In this document: positions 34,928 through 38,171 of the stretch, piece after piece
Layout: each line of letters starts with the position of its first letter
Position numbering within the stretch: position 1 is the first letter of the stretch
From: Caulobacteraceae bacterium
Lineage (GTDB): Bacteria > Pseudomonadota > Alphaproteobacteria > Caulobacterales > Caulobacteraceae
DNA: 38,171 nt
NCBI GenBank assembly: GCA_947478785.1
Contig: CANJXI010000032.1
Span: forward strand, 1 to 38,171
Direction of reading: 5' to 3'
Notes under the pieces: generated by a model
Told to the model about the DNA's origin: nothing
Databases searched by the model: none
Seen by the model: only the letters and a program-made list of their open reading frames with translations
Position numbers and translations under genes: made by a program

Positions 34928-35476
34928 ATGCCCATGGCGCCGCCCCCGCAGCTGAAGGCCGGCATCTTCGGGCGGGGCGGCGCGCCCCGGCCGCCCAAGG
35001 CCACCGCCACCGGGGCCCCGGCCGCCAAGCCGCCTGGCCGCATCCGTATCGAGACCCGGATCGGCGTGCAGGCCTCGCCGGAGGCGATCTGGGCGCTGGT
35101 CTCCGACCTCGCCCGCTGGGGCGAGTGGAATCCGATCTACAGCCAGGCCTCGGGCGAGATTCGCATCGGCTCCACCCTGGCCCTGACGCTCACCCTGCCC
35201 GGCCAGCCGCCGCAGGATATCCGGCCGGTGGTGCTGGACTGGGTGCCGGGCGAGCAGTTGCATTGGCGGTTGTCTATGCTGGGCGGCCTGGTCAGGACCA
35301 CCCGCTACATCGAGATCGAGAAACTCGCCGAGACCAGCTGCATCGTCTCGAACGGCGAGTATTTCGCGGGCGTCATGGCCCCGTCCCTGGTCCGCCGCGT
35401 CGGCCGCTCGCTCAGCCGCGGCTTCCGCGAGATGAACGAGGCGCTGAAGATCCGCGCCGAGACGCCCAGCGTCTGA
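34928..35476 (+). CDS. SRPBCC-family (polyketide cyclase/START-like) protein
   Basis: A 182-residue protein. After a Pro/Ala-rich, probably disordered stretch of about 38 residues, a helix-grip domain follows: QASPEAIWALVSDLARWGEW, VVLDWVPGEQLHWRL and the final long helix SRGFREMNEALKIRAE. Such domains bind hydrophobic ligands; the ligand is unknown. It begins one base after the cysS stop, so translation is probably coupled. Confidence 0.88.
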   Translation: MPMAPPPQLKAGIFGRGGAPRPPKATATGAPAAKPPGRIRIETRIGVQASPEAIWALVSDLARWGEWNPIYSQASGEIRIGSTLALTLTLPGQPPQDIRPVVLDWVPGEQLHWRLSMLGGLVRTTRYIEIEKLAETSCIVSNGEYFAGVMAPSLVRRVGRSLSRGFREMNEALKIRAETPSV

Positions 35477-35694
35477 ACGCCGCCCGCCGGCCGATTCACT
35501 CCACAATTGAATAACGCGGCGACGCGATAAGTAATTGTGGCCGAATAAGGGCCAAAGATATCGACGATATGTCAATATTAGAGACCTATCGTCGCAACAA
35601 ATTGCTTATATACGCATATCAGCGTTCTGGAACATTATTTCGGATAAGCACCTTACAGCGGTCCTATCTGTAAAGGTGATTCCAGAGTTAGTGT
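35477..35694. other. AT-rich spacer upstream of the PEP-CTERM gene
   Basis: A 218-bp non-coding stretch, AT-rich from about 35505. It contains TGGCCGAATAAGGGCCA (35538-35554), which resembles TGGCGAAGAGGGCCA at 13952-13966. Its 11-mer ATAAGGGCCAA (35545-35555) also occurs at 14009-14019. Several TATA-like steps are present, but I could not settle on one promoter. A GANTC site (35678-35682) lies just before the gene. Confidence 0.5.
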
Positions 35695-36363
35695 ATGCGT
35701 ACCGTAAAGCTTATCTCCATAGTGACGCTTTCATCGATAAACTTATTGGCGACGCCAGCGGCTGCGTTGGACTGCTTTACGACCGTCACCCAGGTCCGCG
35801 CCCCCGCGCATCGGGTGGTTGCCCAACGGACCCACCGTGGCGCGCGCCGCCACATCGTTCGGGCGCGCACCGGGCCGGCTCGCGCCCGTCCTGCCCGCAT
35901 CCGTCCATCGGCGGTCGCCCGGGCCGCACCCCTGCCGGGCGCTCCGCGGGTGGTCACCCTGCGCGGTCCCACCGCCTGCGGTGAGGCCGCCCCTCGGCCG
36001 CTGCTCGTGGCTTCAGGGCCGGTCTCGCCCCCGGGGGAACGCCTGCTTGACGATCTCGCCGGCCCGCGCGCCCGTTCGTCGCGCGCTCCCGGCATCGGAG
36101 ATGTCGGCCCAATCGAGGTCACCGATCTGCCGCCCGGCCTTGTCGAAATCGACGAAGGGGGCGGCTTCTATCCAGGCGGCGGCCAGCCGCCGCCGCCTGG
36201 CGAATACATATATCCGCTGTTTCCAGGCGGCCCGGGTGGTCCGCAGACGCCGGTCACCGGCGTTCCGGAGCCCACCGCCTGGGTGATGCTGACGATGGGG
36301 TTCGCGGGTCTCGGCGCGGCGTTGCGCGCCGACCGGCGTCGTCGCCGCGCTCAGGCGGCCTGA
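35695..36363 (+). CDS. PEPxxWA-CTERM surface protein, Arg/Pro-rich
   Basis: A 222-residue exported protein. A signal peptide (about residues 1-24, ending in TPAAA) leads into CFTTVTQ. Residues about 35-100 are low-complexity and rich in Arg, Ala, Pro and His. Then comes a Gly/Pro-rich linker (GGGFYPGGGQPPPPGEY). The C-terminus is a sorting signal: VPEPTAWVMLTMGFAGLG followed by an Arg cluster. Such tails are recognised by exosortases; none is encoded in this window. Function unknown. An AT-rich spacer precedes it and a second PEPxxWA-CTERM gene faces it. Confidence 0.8.
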   Translation: MRTVKLISIVTLSSINLLATPAAALDCFTTVTQVRAPAHRVVAQRTHRGARRHIVRARTGPARARPARIRPSAVARAAPLPGAPRVVTLRGPTACGEAAPRPLLVASGPVSPPGERLLDDLAGPRARSSRAPGIGDVGPIEVTDLPPGLVEIDEGGGFYPGGGQPPPPGEYIYPLFPGGPGGPQTPVTGVPEPTAWVMLTMGFAGLGAALRADRRRRRAQAA

Positions 36364-36416
36364 TCCGCGACCGGCCTGTTCGACGGGCCTGTCGATCCGC
36401 CGAGCTCAAGCGCGTC

Positions 36417-36447
36417 TCGCCCGCCCCGGCGTGGCCGAGGCGGGCGA
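36417..36447. terminator. Hairpin between the two convergent PEP-CTERM genes
   Basis: TCGCCCGCC (36417-36425) pairs perfectly with GGCGGGCGA (36439-36447) around a 13-nt loop. It lies in the 116-bp gap between convergent genes and could act in both directions. No T tract is visible. Confidence 0.5.
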
Positions 36448-36479
36448 TCTGCGGGTCGAAACGAAACGTCGATCGGGCG

Positions 36480-37244
36480 TCAGGCGCGCGCCTGCGCCAG
36501 AACGGGACCGCGGCGCCGGGCGCGCAGCAGCGAACCGATGCCGGCAAAGCCCATCAGCATCATCGCCCAGGCGCCGGGCTCGGGAACCGCCGCGGCGCCG
36601 ATGCTGAGCGAGAAGTTGTCGATCAGCGGGCCGATATTGTCGTGGCTGCTGGTCCCGACGAAGGCCGAGAGGGCGCCCGCGTTGCCGGCCTGGAAGCTGA
36701 TCGCATAGTGGCGCCAGGGATCGTCGTAGTTCAGCGACTCGCTGCCGCTGGCGAGCGCCGTGCCCGGACCGAGGTTGCCCAGGTTGCGCAGGCCTAGCGT
36801 CGGGCTGTTCAGGACGCTGACATTGAGGAACTGGGTGGGGCCCGTGGTCTCGAGGCCATAGGACCACTCGTCGGCCCCGCCGCGCTGGTTGCCGGAGAGG
36901 TCGAATTCCAGGGTGACGATGTCGCCGGCGTTGAAGCTGAACTGCGCCGTCCGCAGGATCCCGCCCTGGCCCGTCGATCCGTCAAGGTCGACGAAGGCCG
37001 AGCCGTAGGCGGTCATCAGGTTCCAGGGGTCGTCCGCGCCGATAAGGTCGACGGTGCCGCTCTGGACCGTCAGGTGGTCGAAGGCGGCGAAGTTGAGTTC
37101 CGAGGTGCCGTAGGCCGGCCCGTTGGCCGGTGAATTCACATAGCTTTCGAAGTCGTCGAACACGACCACGGAGGCCTGGGCGGAGGCGCCGGCGCAAAGC
37201 GCGATGGCGAGGGCCGCGGAGGCGGCGAGCAGACGAGTGGACAT
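36480..37244 (-). CDS. PEPxxWA-CTERM sorting-domain protein
   Basis: A 254-residue exported protein. The signal peptide starts at ATG 37244 (AGGGG upstream) and ends near GASAQAS. The mature part is Asp/Gly/Ser-rich and beta-strand-like (VVVFDDFESYVNSP, then DNIGPLIDNFSLSIG), resembling jelly-roll PEP-CTERM proteins. The tail VPEPGAWAMMLMGFAGIGSL followed by RARRR is the sorting signal. The upstream start at 37313 is unlikely, since it would put 23 polar residues before the signal peptide. Function unknown; a matrix or biofilm role would be inference. Confidence 0.88.
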   Translation of the reverse strand: MSTRLLAASAALAIALCAGASAQASVVVFDDFESYVNSPANGPAYGTSELNFAAFDHLTVQSGTVDLIGADDPWNLMTAYGSAFVDLDGSTGQGGILRTAQFSFNAGDIVTLEFDLSGNQRGGADEWSYGLETTGPTQFLNVSVLNSPTLGLRNLGNLGPGTALASGSESLNYDDPWRHYAISFQAGNAGALSAFVGTSSHDNIGPLIDNFSLSIGAAAVPEPGAWAMMLMGFAGIGSLLRARRRGPVLAQARA

Positions 37245-37389
37245 GACAACCCCTAATTGCAGATGCGGTTCCGGAACGGCACGGCTTGCGGTTTCGTTCC
37301 GGGGGACACGCAAACGGGGCGCCAGTCTGGAAATGGGGGCTCGCGGAGCCTCATTTGACTTCGCGCGCGCGAGCCCCGACCTAGGAGCG

Positions 37390-37824
37390 ATGATCGACGA
37401 CCTCTATTCGGCCAGGATCTTGACGCTCGCGGGCAACATGCCGCGCGCCGGGCGTCTCGCCGCGCCCCAGGCCAGTGTCGAGAAGGTCGCCAAGCTCTGT
37501 GGCAGCCGGGTGATCGTCGATGTCACCATGGACGGCGACCGGGTGGCCGATTTCGCCCAGGACGTGAAGGCCTGCGCGCTCGGCCAGGCGGCGGCGTCGG
37601 TGCTGGGCGCGCACGTCGTCGGCGCCAGCCTGGCCGAACTGGAGGCCGCGCGCGGCCAGATGCGGGCCATGCTGAAGGAGGGCGCACCACCCCCCGGCGG
37701 CCGTTTCGCCGACCTGGCCCTGCTGGCCCCGGTGAAGGACTACCCGGCGCGCCACGCCTCGACCATGCTGGCCTTCGAGGCGGTCACCGAGGCCGTTCGG
37801 CGCGCGATGGGCGACGAAACTTGA
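37390..37824 (+). CDS. IscU/NifU-like iron-sulfur scaffold family protein, reduced cysteine set
   Basis: A 144-residue protein of the IscU/NifU N-terminal fold, in a form I recall from other alphaproteobacteria (MIDDLYSARILTLAGNMPR). Two of three ligand cysteines are present: Cys37 in KLCGSRVIVD and Cys62 in VKACALGQAAAS. The Asp after the first Cys is Ser39, and the third Cys is replaced at about Ala123/Ser124 in DYPARHASTML. Cluster assembly or transfer is therefore uncertain. AGGAG lies just before the ATG. It has no isc or suf neighbours here. Confidence 0.85.
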   Translation: MIDDLYSARILTLAGNMPRAGRLAAPQASVEKVAKLCGSRVIVDVTMDGDRVADFAQDVKACALGQAAASVLGAHVVGASLAELEAARGQMRAMLKEGAPPPGGRFADLALLAPVKDYPARHASTMLAFEAVTEAVRRAMGDET

Positions 37825-37849
37825 CATCGGCCTTCCAGTGTTCTAGTTT
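37821..37849 (+). promoter_or_regulatory. Candidate promoter inside the IscU-like stop codon
   Basis: TTGACA (37821-37826) includes the TGA stop of the preceding gene. After 17 bp comes TAGTTT (37844-37849), within TCTAGTTT, similar to GCTANAWC. Transcription would start near 37856, exactly at the GTG of the next gene. Confidence 0.5.
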
Positions 37850-37855
37850 TGTTCC

Positions 37856-38171
37856 GTGGACACCTCAGGCGAAATGACCGAGCGGCACGCCCGCGTCCTG
37901 GCTGAACTCGCCGAGCTCTGCCTGGCCTCGGCGCGCGACCTCGCCGCCCGGCAGGCGGTTGCCGAGGATCCCGCCGACGCCGCCGTGCTGGCCAGCGCCC
38001 TGCACAAGGTCGGCCGCTCGGCCCGGCAATGCCTGGCGCTGGAGGCCAAGCTCGTCCGCGACGCCCAGCGCGCCCTGCGCGAGGATCGCGACGACGCGGC
38101 CAAACAGCGGACGGTCCAGACCCAGAAGCGCCGGGCCAAGGTCAAGAGCGCGCTCAACCAGCTCGTCTGGA
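37856..38171 (+). CDS. Helical protein of unknown function, N-terminal part
   Basis: An open frame from GTG 37856 (or ATG 37874) runs off the end of the window: 105 codons are visible. The sequence is rich in Ala, Arg, Leu and Glu and predicted helical or coiled (ERHARVLAELAELCLASARD, then LHKVGRSARQCLALEAKLVR, ending with a Lys/Arg-rich part). I recognise no domain; it resembles uncharacterised Caulobacterales proteins. The predicted promoter places the transcription start at the GTG, so the mRNA may be leaderless. Confidence 0.65.
   Translation, partial: MDTSGEMTERHARVLAELAELCLASARDLAARQAVAEDPADAAVLASALHKVGRSARQCLALEAKLVRDAQRALREDRDDAAKQRTVQTQKRRAKVKSALNQLVW

Noticed and set aside
35535..35984. 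149-codon plus-strand frame overlapping the PEP-CTERM gene
   Set aside because: Overlaps in another frame a gene with clear signal peptide and sorting tail; its second half is low-complexity.
1..38171. tRNA, rRNA, insertion-sequence or prophage content
   Set aside because: I found no cloverleaf-like gene, rRNA segment, transposase, integrase or phage structural gene by eye; a covariance-model scan would be needed for small RNAs.

Overview
The window is about 38 kb of very GC-rich, densely coding DNA from an alphaproteobacterium, most likely Caulobacteraceae (Phenylobacterium/Caulobacter type). The reasons are the gene order ybaB-recR-rmuC-def-fmt-truA-dapE-dapD-HAD-argB-engB-yidC-rnpA-rpmH, the RpoH with its diagnostic box, several TTGAC/GCTA-type promoters, and the intergenic palindromic repeats seen in this group. 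It looks like chromosome. I see no insertion sequence, phage gene, CRISPR array, tRNA or rRNA. The assignment rests on recognition, not on a database search.

Layout. Positions 1-4782 (mostly plus strand) carry housekeeping genes: the end of ybaB, recR, rmuC, peptide deformylase, methionyl-tRNA formyltransferase and truA, with a small minus-strand repeat lipoprotein between def and fmt. Positions 4758-11671 (minus) read rpmH-rnpA-yidC-engB, then argB-HAD-dapD, then dapE. They cover ribosome and RNase P components, membrane insertion, and the arginine and lysine/peptidoglycan precursor pathways. Positions 11809-15580 are a small surface-glycan group (beta-propeller GINT1-type protein, GT4 glycosyltransferase, polysaccharide flippase) around an unusually AT-rich 150-bp spacer. 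Positions 15561-19827 (minus) are a co-directional metabolic and regulatory run: TetR, DUF72, dienoyl-CoA-reductase-like SDR, second TetR, quinone oxidoreductase. Positions 19958-25604 (plus) are a complete tripartite RND efflux operon divergent from the first TetR. Positions 25601-26997 hold a PLP-dependent threonine/serine dehydratase and a VOC protein.

Positions 27323-29514 carry purA and a protein with a degenerate receiver domain. These face rpoH across a palindromic repeat. Positions 30806-33307 (minus) carry an rluD-type pseudouridine synthase coupled to an encapsulated-ferritin-like protein, then hisI and folE. Positions 33487-35476 hold cysS and an SRPBCC protein. The right end has two convergent PEPxxWA-CTERM surface proteins, an IscU/NifU-like scaffold and the start of an unidentified helical protein.

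The most interesting items are an EncFtn-type ferritin without an encapsulin neighbour or an obvious targeting tail, a pseudo-receiver whose phospho-acceptor is Glu, a DNA motif shared by the AT-rich spacers in front of two envelope genes, two families of intergenic inverted repeats, and several start codons placed where transcription should begin (leaderless mRNAs).
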